64,000 nt of DNA from Candidatus Poribacteria bacterium (lineage in GTDB: Bacteria > Poribacteria > WGA-4E > WGA-3G), in the NCBI GenBank assembly GCA_022827885.1, contig JAJEIP010000068.1:1-64000 (forward strand), written 5' to 3'. The translations under genes were made by a program, and so were the position numbers. Each line of letters starts with the position of its first letter. The stretch's first letter is position 1. The notes beneath the pieces were generated by a model. It made no database searches. It saw nothing but the letters and a program-made list of their open reading frames with translations, and was not told the origin of the DNA. This document shows, in pieces, positions 17,735 through 25,936 of the stretch.

Positions 17735-18043
17735 TTAAAAAACCTGGACTTTGATCTCCTCATCTTCGACAATCACTGGATAGGTCCTGATGCGGAGGCG
17801 TGGGTCGGTTTGGCATTCACCCGTCTTTGTATCGTATGCATAACCGTGGACGGGACACACAGCGACACCGTTTCGGATTCTACCTCTACCGAGGGAGCCC
17901 ATGGCATGCGGGCAGGTGTTGTCCACGGCACAGAATTCGCCACCTTCATTGAAGATAGCGACCCGCTTGCCATTGACGGTGAACGCTTTGCCGCGTCCTT
18001 CTCGGATCGCTGACGTTTTTGTAACCGTTATATAATCTGACAT
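17735..18043 (-). CDS. Rieske-type [2Fe-2S] ferredoxin
   Basis: 102 residues, typical of small Rieske ferredoxins. Both cluster motifs are complete: CPHAMG (C44, H46) and CPVHGYAYD (C63, H66). Such proteins carry electrons to Rieske oxygenases, or are NirD-like subunits. No signal peptide or membrane anchor, so cytosolic. No oxygenase or reductase gene lies beside it, and its partner is unknown. The start is preceded by the GAACCGCAAGGAA leader (18044-18085). Confidence 0.92.
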   Translation of the reverse strand: MSDYITVTKTSAIREGRGKAFTVNGKRVAIFNEGGEFCAVDNTCPHAMGSLGRGRIRNGVAVCPVHGYAYDTKTGECQTDPRLRIRTYPVIVEDEEIKVQVF

Positions 18044-18085
18044 TTTTTAATTTTTCCTTGCGGTTCGGTTCGGTAGGTTTGAGAT
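18044..18085 (-). repeat. Repeated leader with GAACCGCAAGGAA, before the Rieske gene
   Basis: Minus-strand copy ending AATTAAAAA-ATG. Same element as before the ABC ATPase and pstA. Confidence 0.7.
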
Positions 18086-18156
18086 TTGAAGTCCCTTTCC
18101 GTATACCCGCTCTCCATTTCATTTCGAGCTACGCGCTGAGTCCTACAGCACTTTCA

Positions 18157-19881
18157 TTATTCCTTAACGCTTCCTAAAGTGATTCCTTGCACGAATTCAC
18201 GTTGCATTGCTAAAAATAGGATAACGATTGGCATGAGAGATAGCAACGTTCCCGCCATCAACATCCCGTAATCTTGACGATAGGTCCCCACGAGATTCGC
18301 TAAACCGATCGGTAGCGTATATTTCACTTCATCCCGTAAAATGATGAGGGGCCAGAGATACCCGTTCCATGAACCCAAAAACGAATAGATCGTCAACGCC
18401 CCAAGCGCCGGCTTGATGATAGGCAGCACAACGCGGTAATAGATACCGAACTCGGAACAGCCATCAATCCGTGCCGCATCCAGCAGTTCAGACGGAATCG
18501 TGACAATGAATTGACGCATCAAGAAAACACCGAACGCGCCGACTGAAAATGGGATGATAATCGCCTTGTAACTATTGAGCCAGCCAATATCATACATCAA
18601 TCCAAACAACGGAACGAGCAATACTTGAAACGGGACCATCATAGAAGCGAGGAGGATACCGAACAGGATCTTTTGACCACGGAACTGATACTTGGCAAAC
18701 GCGTATCCACCGAGTGAACAGAAAAACAGCGTGAGCAACGTTGACGCGGTCGCAATGAAGATGCTATTGACGAAATACCGATTATACGGCACTGTCTTCC
18801 ATAGATTCCGGTAGTTTGACGTGAATTTATCCCATACAATTGAGAGATACGCGGGTTGATGAATCGTTAATTGCAGGAACAATTGGCTCCCATTTCCTGT
18901 GACCACTGTCGCTTCGGGTGCGAGATTCGTTTCTGTCTTCTGCATCGTGATGTGTGACGACTCTAACTCACCCGGAATACCGTTCAGTCGCCAGACCGAA
19001 TCTGTCCACAATGCGCTCCCTAAAACGAAAGAACGCGTCGGTTGATATGTAACGCCATTGTGAGTGCTGCTATCCTCCGTTCCAGAGTTCGGGACAGACA
19101 CGGTTAAAAAGAGACGGTGATACGAGGCATCTCCACGCACAGGCAGCGTGAGACGTCGTATCCGTTCAACGGGAATAGGCGAAGAAATCGTTGCTGTGAT
19201 ACGGGCAGTGTCGCTGTCTTGGAAATTGTAGGATAGACTTGCATCCGTCTGGGCATCGTCTGATGTGCGTATACGCGTGCCTGTCTCTGCTACCCAGTTC
19301 ACAACCTCAATCGGTGTGCGATTGAAGTCAAGGTCCTCTATCTGGAGCGTTCCAACCGCAACTTCGCGATACACCGATCCCCAGATCGTATCAACCGTCT
19401 CCGGAATAATAGCCTCTCGCACCGCTGCAGTCATCGCATCCGTTGTGCCGTTCCAGACCTCATCGGGCAACCCTGCGATCAGTTGCGCCCATAACCCCTC
19501 TATGACTTCGGTTTGCAATTCTTCGGACGGCACATAATTGGCAAGCTTCGCATTTGCTGCGATGTGTGCCTGTGTCTCAGACCAAATTATTTGGATGAGT
19601 TGGGGTTGCAGGGTCCTCCACGATGTTTCATCCACAGCCACAGGTTTTTCAATGTTAGGATAGGCATCTTGGACAATATAAGGGGATGTTGGGACGCGCG
19701 GGGGTAGATGCGGGAACCACTGAATAGGGACAGCGAAAATTTCGTTGGCGGTTTTAAAGGAGGAGGTCAACAACCACAGCATCGGTATCATCGTACAAAA
19801 TGCTGCGGCTACCAAAAGGAGATAACCGACCCCTCTGAAAATTTTTATTTTAACCTGTTGGTTTCTTTTGCTGTGATTCAT
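18157..19881 (-). CDS. MalG-type ABC transporter permease with a large insert
   Basis: 574 residues, about twice the usual 270-300. The first helix and following phrase (TMIPMLWLLTSSFKTANEIF) and the C-terminal half (from about residue 370) match carbohydrate permeases. The cytoplasmic EAA loop is clear in LLDAARIDGCSEFGIYYRVV and the phrase after it. Between helix 1 and helix 2 lies an insert of about 290 residues, predicted periplasmic, with beta-rich and Asp/Thr-rich stretches; I do not recognise it. Sugar importers normally have a second permease, a binding protein and an ATPase nearby; none is here. The insert might replace or dock a binding protein. Upstream are a repeat protein and MoxR on the same strand. 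Confidence 0.82.
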   Translation of the reverse strand: MNHSKRNQQVKIKIFRGVGYLLLVAAAFCTMIPMLWLLTSSFKTANEIFAVPIQWFPHLPPRVPTSPYIVQDAYPNIEKPVAVDETSWRTLQPQLIQIIWSETQAHIAANAKLANYVPSEELQTEVIEGLWAQLIAGLPDEVWNGTTDAMTAAVREAIIPETVDTIWGSVYREVAVGTLQIEDLDFNRTPIEVVNWVAETGTRIRTSDDAQTDASLSYNFQDSDTARITATISSPIPVERIRRLTLPVRGDASYHRLFLTVSVPNSGTEDSSTHNGVTYQPTRSFVLGSALWTDSVWRLNGIPGELESSHITMQKTETNLAPEATVVTGNGSQLFLQLTIHQPAYLSIVWDKFTSNYRNLWKTVPYNRYFVNSIFIATASTLLTLFFCSLGGYAFAKYQFRGQKILFGILLASMMVPFQVLLVPLFGLMYDIGWLNSYKAIIIPFSVGAFGVFLMRQFIVTIPSELLDAARIDGCSEFGIYYRVVLPIIKPALGALTIYSFLGSWNGYLWPLIILRDEVKYTLPIGLANLVGTYRQDYGMLMAGTLLSLMPIVILFLAMQREFVQGITLGSVKE

Positions 19882-20278
19882 AAGTTTTTTCTAAAAATCT
19901 GCCTAAAATTTCGTTGCCAACAGCCGGTCCGGTATCCCATTCATCAGACTCGTCGGATCCGTTATTTCCGGGTGCGTCAACAAGCAGCTCCTTTAGTTTC
20001 GGACGTGGATGTGTCGTAGAGCGCCCAACCTTCTCAACCCGATGCGGTTTGAATTTTCCCGATTTAACCGCTTCATACTGCTCAGCACAACCCGATTCCT
20101 GAGTCAGCAGCTCCTTTAGTTTCGGACGTGGATGTGTCGTAGAGCGTCCGACCTTCTCAACTCGATGCGGTTTGAGTCGGGCATCTGTCTTAGCAGGGAT
20201 CCGATTTTTGTATTCAGTTTTGGGCGCGATAAGAACATTAAGATACGCAATCAGTACTAAACATTCTTGGGATGACAT
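19850..20278 (-). CDS. Unknown small protein with two identical 23-residue repeats
   Basis: 142 residues; the second of two adjacent ATGs is chosen because AAGGAGG is only two bases from the first. No known domain. The phrase KPHRVEKVGRSTTHPRPK plus KELL occurs twice, about residues 36-58 and 77-99, identical in protein but with three base differences, all synonymous. The repeats are basic, the tail acidic (GNNGSDESDEWD). It starts 10 bases after the MoxR stop and its end overlaps the start of the permease gene by 32 bases, so the three are probably one operon. Confidence 0.6.
   Translation of the reverse strand: MSSQECLVLIAYLNVLIAPKTEYKNRIPAKTDARLKPHRVEKVGRSTTHPRPKLKELLTQESGCAEQYEAVKSGKFKPHRVEKVGRSTTHPRPKLKELLVDAPGNNGSDESDEWDTGPAVGNEILGRFLEKTYESQQKKPTG
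19982..20173 (-). repeat. Two 69-base direct repeats inside the small repeat protein gene
   Basis: Copies at 19982-20050 and 20105-20173, offset 123 bases. Only three differences, all silent. Confidence 0.85.
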
Positions 20279-20288
20279 CATTTCCTCC

Positions 20289-21164
20289 TTAATTATACCC
20301 CAATTCGGATAATTCTACCGAGCGTGCGCGCTGGATATCGTCCTGGTACTTGAAGACACAGCCCAGCGTCTCAGCGACGACATCCGCATCCAGTTGTGCT
20401 TTACCCAATGCCACGAGTGCCAACGCCCAATCCAAGGTCTCCGCAACACCCGGTTTCTTATAGTAATCCCCTTGCCGCCAGAGTTGCATCATCCCACACA
20501 ACTGCTGTGCAAGGTGTTCATCAATCTGTGGAAGCTTCGTCTGCACGATCGCTAACTCCTTCTCAACAGTGGGATAATCGATCCACTGGTAGAGACACCG
20601 GCGTTTGAGTGCTTCATGGACCTCTCGCGTCCGGTTCGAAGTCAATACTACATACGGAATATGTTTCGCTTGAATCGTTCCGATTTCGGGGATAGTAATC
20701 TGGAAGTCGGACAAGATTTCCAGTAGAAACGCCTCAAATTCACTGTCGCTCCGGTCTACCTCGTCGATGAGTAAGACGGGTGGGACATCACCATCGCTCT
20801 GAATAGCCTCCAACAACGGACGTTTCAATAAAAACGCTTCGCTGAATAGGTCGGTGCCGATGTTTTCTTTTTCCCGTCCGCGTGCTTCATCAATGCGAAG
20901 TTGCAAAATCTGGCGCGTGTAGTTCCATTCATACAACGCACTGTTTGCATCCAGACCTTCATAACATTGCAATCGGATGAGTTTCGCGCCTGTTGAATCC
21001 GCAAGGACCTTCGCGACTTCAGTCTTGCCGACACCGGGTTCGCCTTCGAGAAAGATGGGTTTTTTGAGATGATGCGCGAGATAGAGCGTTGTCGCTAAAC
21101 CTCTATCTGCGATATACGCATATTTTTCACAGGCAACTTGAACGTTTTCAATAGACGTGAACAT
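20289..21164 (-). CDS. MoxR-family AAA+ ATPase
   Basis: 291 residues. Walker A GEPGVGKTE (residues 41-49), Walker B VLLIDEVDRSD followed by the MoxR-typical EFEAFLLEILSDF, and sensor 1 VLTSNRTREVHEALKRRCLY. MoxR ATPases act as chaperones that insert cofactors or mature partner enzymes, usually with a VWA-domain protein encoded next to them. No VWA gene is visible; the downstream neighbour is the unknown repeat protein. The start follows a leader ending TAAGGAATAATTAAAAAT, a possible divergent relative of the repeated leader. Confidence 0.9.
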   Translation of the reverse strand: MFTSIENVQVACEKYAYIADRGLATTLYLAHHLKKPIFLEGEPGVGKTEVAKVLADSTGAKLIRLQCYEGLDANSALYEWNYTRQILQLRIDEARGREKENIGTDLFSEAFLLKRPLLEAIQSDGDVPPVLLIDEVDRSDSEFEAFLLEILSDFQITIPEIGTIQAKHIPYVVLTSNRTREVHEALKRRCLYQWIDYPTVEKELAIVQTKLPQIDEHLAQQLCGMMQLWRQGDYYKKPGVAETLDWALALVALGKAQLDADVVAETLGCVFKYQDDIQRARSVELSELGYN

Positions 21165-21241
21165 ATTTTTAATTATTCCTTACGAGCTGCGCACTGGATT
21201 CTATGGGCTTTTCATTATGATTTGTATCAATGGCACTCGGG

Positions 21242-21913
21242 TTATTCAAAGAGGTTTTCCACGGGACAGGTAAATCCCGGCACGACATCCTCACCTGTTA
21301 ACGTGGCTTCGTGCGTCAGTAGCTCAATGTCGCTTTTAGAACGATACACCGTCACCGTTTTGGCAACAGGATCAAGTACCCAGACGAGGCGGGTCCCTGC
21401 CTCCAGATAGTCCAACGCCTTACGGACGATCCGGTAGTGAACATCCGTCGGAGAGACGACTTCAATCGCCAAGTCAGGCGGTATCGGAAATTTTTCGTCT
21501 TCGTCGACATCCAGATGGGCGGTTGAAACAAACGCAACATCCGGCTTCATCACACGTTCTCCGACCTGGAATGCCGTTTCCGCTGTGTACAATTCTCCGA
21601 GTCCATTTTCGTAGACATACCGATCCAAATATCGAATGATGCTGATACTAATCTTACCGTGTCTTCTCGTCGCTGGAGGCATCGGTATTAATTCTCCTTT
21701 GGCGTATTCGTATCCTGGGACATCGTTTTCAAGAAACTCCTCCAATGTCATCGTGGTAGGGATGGACTTTGGAATTTCTGGCGGTGACTTCAGGACTAAT
21801 TTGCCGTCAATGTATTCATATCCCGGGACATCGTTCTCGAGAAAATCCTCTAATGTCATCGTAGTAGGGATGGATTCAGGAATTTCTGGTGTGTCTTTGT
21901 AAGTTTCTTTCAT
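21242..21913 (-). CDS. Uma2-family (DUF820) putative endonuclease with duplicated N-terminus
   Basis: 223 residues. From about residue 80 it follows the Uma2/DUF820 pattern, a PD-(D/E)XK-like fold: GERVMKPDVAFVS, then PDLAIEVVSPTD and a valine-rich strand VWVLDPVAKTVTVYR. Biological role of the family is unknown, though it is abundant in some bacteria. The first 80 residues hold a tandem duplication of 36 residues; each unit starts PEIP and contains TMTLE(D/E)FLENDVPGYEY. Normally there is one such segment. Stand-alone or loosely linked to neighbours. Confidence 0.85.
   Translation of the reverse strand: MKETYKDTPEIPESIPTTMTLEDFLENDVPGYEYIDGKLVLKSPPEIPKSIPTTMTLEEFLENDVPGYEYAKGELIPMPPATRRHGKISISIIRYLDRYVYENGLGELYTAETAFQVGERVMKPDVAFVSTAHLDVDEDEKFPIPPDLAIEVVSPTDVHYRIVRKALDYLEAGTRLVWVLDPVAKTVTVYRSKSDIELLTHEATLTGEDVVPGFTCPVENLFE
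21677..21892 (-). repeat. Two 108-base in-frame tandem units in the Uma2 gene
   Basis: Units at 21785-21892 and 21677-21784, offset exactly 108 bases, with high identity. The encoded units differ at a few positions only. Confidence 0.85.
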
Positions 21914-21949
21914 TTTTTGCCTCCCGTGATGTGTTTATACGGCACAGTT

Positions 21950-22555
21950 TCAATCCTCTTTTAGGGCGCGTTCATAATCTTCGCGATAATCTATATCGCG
22001 GAGCACCCGATCGGTATCGACTGTAACGTAATGAATATCGTCGCCATACCTTTTGAAGAGCGTCCGCACACCGCCGCTCTCTGCTTCTAAGGCAAGAATA
22101 TCGTCGCCATACCGCTTGTGAAAGATCACTGGATGCCCGCGTTTGTAATTATAACTCGGTAAGGCAATTCCCTGGTGCGTTTGGACGTAGGCATCAATAA
22201 CTCCATCGATTAACGCAGAAGTGATAAACGGTTGGTCGACCAGCATGAACGCAAACGCATCACTTCCTTGTAGTGCCCGAATGCCTGCCTGCGCGGAGGT
22301 CAACATACCCTCGTGATAGTCACGGTTGAAAACGATCTTGACGGGACGTTCCCCCAATTGTTCTTGAATCTGTGCTGCACAATGTCCGATAACAACGATA
22401 ACCTCATCAAATTTGGCACCAAGCATACTGTCCACCACGGTCTCAACAATAGTGCTCTCCCCAAAAGGGAGTAGCTGCTTCGGTTCCCCCATCCGAGTGG
22501 AGAGCCCTGCTGCGAGGAGAATTCCCGATATGGAAAGAGATGTCGTATGCACCAT
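21950..22555 (-). CDS. MobA/MocA-like nucleotidyltransferase
   Basis: 201 residues. The start ILLAAGLSTRMGEPKQLLPFG is the NTP-transferase signature of the MobA/MocA family (LAAGxSxRMGxxKxLL), with VDQPF as the metal-binding aspartate region and GHPVIF later. Relatives are molybdenum cofactor cytidylyltransferase (MocA), which adds CMP to molybdopterin for xanthine-dehydrogenase-type enzymes. No molybdoenzyme lies nearby, so the substrate is open. Begins 3 bases after the acylphosphatase fusion stop and is probably coupled to it. Confidence 0.85.
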   Translation of the reverse strand: MVHTTSLSISGILLAAGLSTRMGEPKQLLPFGESTIVETVVDSMLGAKFDEVIVVIGHCAAQIQEQLGERPVKIVFNRDYHEGMLTSAQAGIRALQGSDAFAFMLVDQPFITSALIDGVIDAYVQTHQGIALPSYNYKRGHPVIFHKRYGDDILALEAESGGVRTLFKRYGDDIHYVTVDTDRVLRDIDYREDYERALKED

Positions 22556-22558
22556 GAT

Positions 22559-23527
22559 TCAATACCGAACGCCGAAAGTTTTATATTCCCCTGTGAAGGG
22601 ACGTTCATCAATCTCAAGCGAATCAACCCTGGCGTAGCGCGGTCCCTTCTTTAGCAAAGCGATTAACGCATCCAGCTGCGACTTATCCCCCTCGGCAACG
22701 ACTTCAACAGTGCCGTTGGGTAGATTCTTGGCATAGCCGTTGATACCGAGCTGCTTGGCGTTAAGCTGTGTAAAATTCCGGAACCCGACACCTTGGACCC
22801 GTCCCGTAATTATCACAAACAGTTGCATTTTCCGATTCACCTCAATCGTGAGTGTGACAGGTGTCCCGAGTTTTGGCAGTACCGCATCGTTCTTTTTATA
22901 GATATTCTCCTCCGCGGATTCAGGGAGTGGATTCTGAAAGAGGGCACTCGCATCAAAGAGCCGCAAGGCAACAAGGTCGTTGCTCATAAACGCCTGCGGG
23001 ATCATCGCATCCTCATCATCGCTATCCAAATCTGGCACGATCCGTGATCCTGAATAGACCCAAGCGACATGTTGCATCGGCTTTTGCGTCTTCACGTTGA
23101 AAATGAGTTCTTCGGCACGCACCTTTTTCTCCGTATCGCCATCCTGCCATTCGACAAAGATAACGACCGCTGTGCCTGTCGGGGGTGTCGGTTCATCCTT
23201 CTCTTCGTCATAGCCGGGTGGCGCCCCGACTGGCACCTCAAGTTTACTGAGTGCGTCATGAACTTCCTTTGCCGTTGCCTCCACGACAACGATGCTCTCA
23301 TATTCCTTGCCGTTGTGACCACAAACGAGGTATTCAACGGCTCCCTTTAAATGTGAATCGTATTCACCAAGTGCCTCAGAAATTTTACCCTTTAAGACGA
23401 GTTTCTTCTCCGTTTCCATGATCTGGAGATGTCCGTCTGCCCAGCCGATATTCCCAAAACTGATAAGACATACACCGATACAGACTTTTATTATCGCCTG
23501 CCACATACAGGTTTCCACCTTCTTCAT
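22559..23527 (-). CDS. Secreted YdjY-like domain fused to acylphosphatase
   Basis: 322 residues. A signal peptide at about 10-31 (IIKVCIGVCLISFGNIGWA). Residues 35-215 look like a YdjY-type domain (LVLKGKISEALG, EYLVCGHNGKEYESIVVV, AWVYSGSRIV). Residues 233-322 are an acylphosphatase domain with the catalytic Arg in GRVQGVGFR and the Asn in GYAKNLPNG. Acylphosphatases hydrolyse acyl phosphates and are normally free cytosolic proteins of 90-100 residues. A secreted fusion is unusual. The frame is continuous across the junction, so it is a real fusion unless the sequence has a compensating error. Followed within 3 bases by the MobA-like gene. Confidence 0.78.
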   Translation of the reverse strand: MKKVETCMWQAIIKVCIGVCLISFGNIGWADGHLQIMETEKKLVLKGKISEALGEYDSHLKGAVEYLVCGHNGKEYESIVVVEATAKEVHDALSKLEVPVGAPPGYDEEKDEPTPPTGTAVVIFVEWQDGDTEKKVRAEELIFNVKTQKPMQHVAWVYSGSRIVPDLDSDDEDAMIPQAFMSNDLVALRLFDASALFQNPLPESAEENIYKKNDAVLPKLGTPVTLTIEVNRKMQLFVIITGRVQGVGFRNFTQLNAKQLGINGYAKNLPNGTVEVVAEGDKSQLDALIALLKKGPRYARVDSLEIDERPFTGEYKTFGVRY

Positions 23528-23548
23528 AGGATCCCTCCTTTCGTCTTT

Positions 23549-24364
23549 CTAAAAAGTATACCGCAATCCGTTAAATATTTCCACATCATGTTTTCGGATA
23601 CCGGTAGGGGGTTCGCTATCGTATCGGAAATTCACTCGCAGCGGAAAGGACAATTTTGTTGTGAGTTGGAATGTCAGACTGCCTTCAAAAAGGATGCGAT
23701 AATCTTGGAAGCGGCGGACATAGACTTGATAATACCCCGTCGCACTCGTCGTGACGCGTTCATCTAATTGCCCCGTCCAGTTGATATAATTTGTCGACCG
23801 AACGACACGGGTCGTGATTGTGCCGCTCGCTTTATCGTTAATGCGCTCGTGTTCCCACATGGCACCGATGCCGAGATAGAGATTAAATCTGGAATCACGC
23901 GGGTGCGCGGCGAACCGAACGCCACCGCCTACCAAATTCCGATCGCTGAGCAGAATAGATTCGTTGAATTGCTTCTGAACAAAGGATTCAAAAAGGAGGT
24001 GTTGCGTCAAATTTCGGATAATTCGAGCGTGTGCCATCCCCTTATTGATAAAAAACACAGCATCCTTTCTGCCCTGCTGGAGACTCCCGAAAATAAAAGC
24101 GTGATACGCCGCTGTAAGATAATCTGAGCGAAATCGCGTCCGAGTTGTCAGGAGATCCGTATTGCCAGAACGATAGGTTAAATCGAGTGCGATACTGTTA
24201 TACACACCGGATTCCAACCGCATCTGCTTCAGGGTTTCACCCGTAAAGATATTCACCTGTGCTACGAGTGGCGGACACCAAAAAAGAAGTAAGAGAAAAG
24301 AGATACCGATACCTTGTTTGTAGGGGTTGTCAAGTTTCGGATTCTGCGTGTGGGTGTTAGACAT
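23549..24364 (-). CDS. DUF481 outer-membrane protein
   Basis: 271 residues. After a signal-like segment (residues 18-36, GIGISFLLLLFWCPPLVAQ) the chain follows the DUF481 pattern: IALDLTYRSGNTDLLTTRTRF, many alternating strands, and LGIGAMWEHERIND. It ends NGLRYTF with terminal Phe. DUF481 proteins are small salt- or stress-related outer-membrane barrels. Its start overlaps the end of the upstream unknown gene by 8 bases. Confidence 0.8.
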   Translation of the reverse strand: MSNTHTQNPKLDNPYKQGIGISFLLLLFWCPPLVAQVNIFTGETLKQMRLESGVYNSIALDLTYRSGNTDLLTTRTRFRSDYLTAAYHAFIFGSLQQGRKDAVFFINKGMAHARIIRNLTQHLLFESFVQKQFNESILLSDRNLVGGGVRFAAHPRDSRFNLYLGIGAMWEHERINDKASGTITTRVVRSTNYINWTGQLDERVTTSATGYYQVYVRRFQDYRILFEGSLTFQLTTKLSFPLRVNFRYDSEPPTGIRKHDVEIFNGLRYTF

Positions 24365-25100
24365 CTGTGTTCTCTGTGTGTTTTCGCAATTGGCGGGTTT
24401 CCTTTCTGAGTTGGTCGGTCAAGGTTTTCTGGGTCTCTTGCAGCGCGTTGATCTCTTGCGGTGTGATATCGACGGGTTGCCCTTGTTGGTTGACGGCGTT
24501 GCATGCGGCAATGGTTTTGAGGATCTGGGCGGCTTGGGTGATGTATTTGAGGTCGCGGTTTTCGATGACGAGTTCCTTTGTGACCCCGTATAGAAATTCC
24601 AATTCAAGGATGAGGTTTCCGGGGAGGCTGAGCTTGGCGGTGCGGTAGCTGGCGAGGTATTGCTCGCGGGCTTCGTTGAAGAGAGTTCGATATTTCCCTG
24701 GGAATTGCGGGTGTGTGATGTTGAGTCTGCGGAAGTTGTTTGCGCACTTTCCTCTGAACATCTTATTGTAGCGATTGATCTGTGCGATGATCATTTCCCA
24801 GTTTACAAAGACCTGCCTTCTTTGTTGGACCCCTTTCTTTGTCGTTATGGTTTTATACAAATCCCGTTGATAGACGTTAGGGTCGTAGTTTTTTATGTAA
24901 TGCTCTTCCGTAAAGTGTTCCTTTTCCCGTAAGATTTCCTCTGCAGCTTCTTTTTCGAGTTGATCTGCGTGAGCTTCGAGGAACGCTTCGGCGATATGGG
25001 GTGCGAAAACAATCATGAAGTTTTCGAGGATCGCACCGGGTTTCATAAAACAGGCGTATCCCTTAACGACAAATTCTTTGTGTTCTTCTTGGAGTTTCAT
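24357..25100 (-). CDS. Unknown 247-residue helical protein
   Basis: Good ribosome-binding site (AAGGAG, then GAATTGCC-ATG-like spacing). The protein is mainly helical and charged; residues 1-60 could hold a helix-turn-helix (EFVVKGYACFMKPGAILENF). The phrase YIKNYDPNVYQRDLYK and the following region faintly recall small phage proteins of DUF2280 or terminase-small-subunit type, but I cannot support this. The C-terminus is a probable coiled coil (INALQETQKTLTDQLRKE). A perfect 9-base inverted repeat lies just before the gene and the DNA upstream is very AT-rich, which hints at transfer. Confidence 0.6.
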   Translation of the reverse strand: MKLQEEHKEFVVKGYACFMKPGAILENFMIVFAPHIAEAFLEAHADQLEKEAAEEILREKEHFTEEHYIKNYDPNVYQRDLYKTITTKKGVQQRRQVFVNWEMIIAQINRYNKMFRGKCANNFRRLNITHPQFPGKYRTLFNEAREQYLASYRTAKLSLPGNLILELEFLYGVTKELVIENRDLKYITQAAQILKTIAACNAVNQQGQPVDITPQEINALQETQKTLTDQLRKETRQLRKHTENTDV

Positions 25101-25515
25101 GGCAATTCTCCTTAAAATGTTACGTTTTTATAACATTTTTAAATTGGCATTTCTGTGCGGGTTTCCGGTTGAAAACCCAGTGGGGACGTGGGGTTCTTGC
25201 GTTTTTCTCGGTTGCGATTCTGTGTTGGAAAAAAAAATAATTTAGTGAAAAGTGTAACTTTTTTGTATCCGAACATGAATCGTTTGAACATGCGTTTTAT
25301 GCTACAAAAGATGACTTCGCATAAGTTATACTTATTTATTTTTACATTATTTATAATTTCCACATTATTTATAATAACATACTTGATTTAAAAATGCAAA
25401 TTTATTTTTTCTTTAGGGGTGCTCACATATTTCAGGGGTAGGTTGTCAGAATCGCGGATTCTCACGGATTAGACGGATGACACGGATTAGAAGTGTTTTT
25501 TATTTCTGGTTTATC
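25101..25515. other. AT-rich gap upstream of the unknown gene
   Basis: 415 bases. Very AT-rich between about 25235 and 25420, unlike the surroundings. Bases 25445-25495 contain degenerate copies of ACGGATTAGA. Short open frames here have no ribosome-binding sites or recognisable content, and I call no gene. Confidence 0.5.
25114..25139 (-). promoter_or_regulatory. Inverted repeat, candidate operator or hairpin
   Basis: AAAATGTTA-8 bases-TAACATTTT, perfect 9-base arms, ending 14 bases before the start codon of the unknown gene. It could be a repressor site or a hairpin in the leader. Confidence 0.5.
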
Positions 25516-25905
25516 TTAGCCCCAGGGGGCCGACAAGTGTATAGAACGCCGGTTCAATGCTGCCAGACATGCTCCCAGCATATTTTCAACTTCTTGCCGC
25601 GTATCCTCACGCAACGGGCCTGAAAGTGCTGCACGATACAGGTTCACGGCTCGACTCAGATCCCCCGCCTTCTCATAACACGATGCCGCGCTAATGCGAT
25701 GCAGTGCCCCTTCTAACTCTCGTCCCAAAGCATCAAGCATTGGTGCAATATGCTCTTCGTATGTAGCAGCGGACAACCAAAGCAGTTGTGCCGTTTCCGT
25801 CATACCGATTTCCCAAAATGCCTGCGCTTTCGAGAGGATTTCTGACTTTCGGCGCATTATCTCTTTAAGGGTCTTTGTGTAAGGCTGAGTTTTCGGGTTA
25901 TGCAT
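25516..25905 (-). CDS. Unknown small TPR-like protein
   Basis: 129 residues from the ATG at 25905, preceded by GGAAGGAGG; upstream residues of the longer frame have no site. The sequence is helical with repeat-like pairs (ILSKAQAFWEIGMTETAQLLW and AASCYEKAGDLSRAVNLYRAAL), like one or two TPR units. The latter phrase (ASCYEKAGDLSRA) is typical of TPR consensus. No partner can be named; it sits downstream of a gene remnant. Confidence 0.6.
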   Translation of the reverse strand: MHNPKTQPYTKTLKEIMRRKSEILSKAQAFWEIGMTETAQLLWLSAATYEEHIAPMLDALGRELEGALHRISAASCYEKAGDLSRAVNLYRAALSGPLREDTRQEVENMLGACLAALNRRSIHLSAPWG

Positions 25906-25936
25906 CTGCTTCCTCCTTCCAGCGATGATAAGAGAA

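Noticed and set aside
25139-25391. Short open frames in the AT-rich gap
   Set aside because: No ribosome-binding sites, odd composition and no recognisable motif; overlapping frames on both strands exist as expected in AT-rich DNA.
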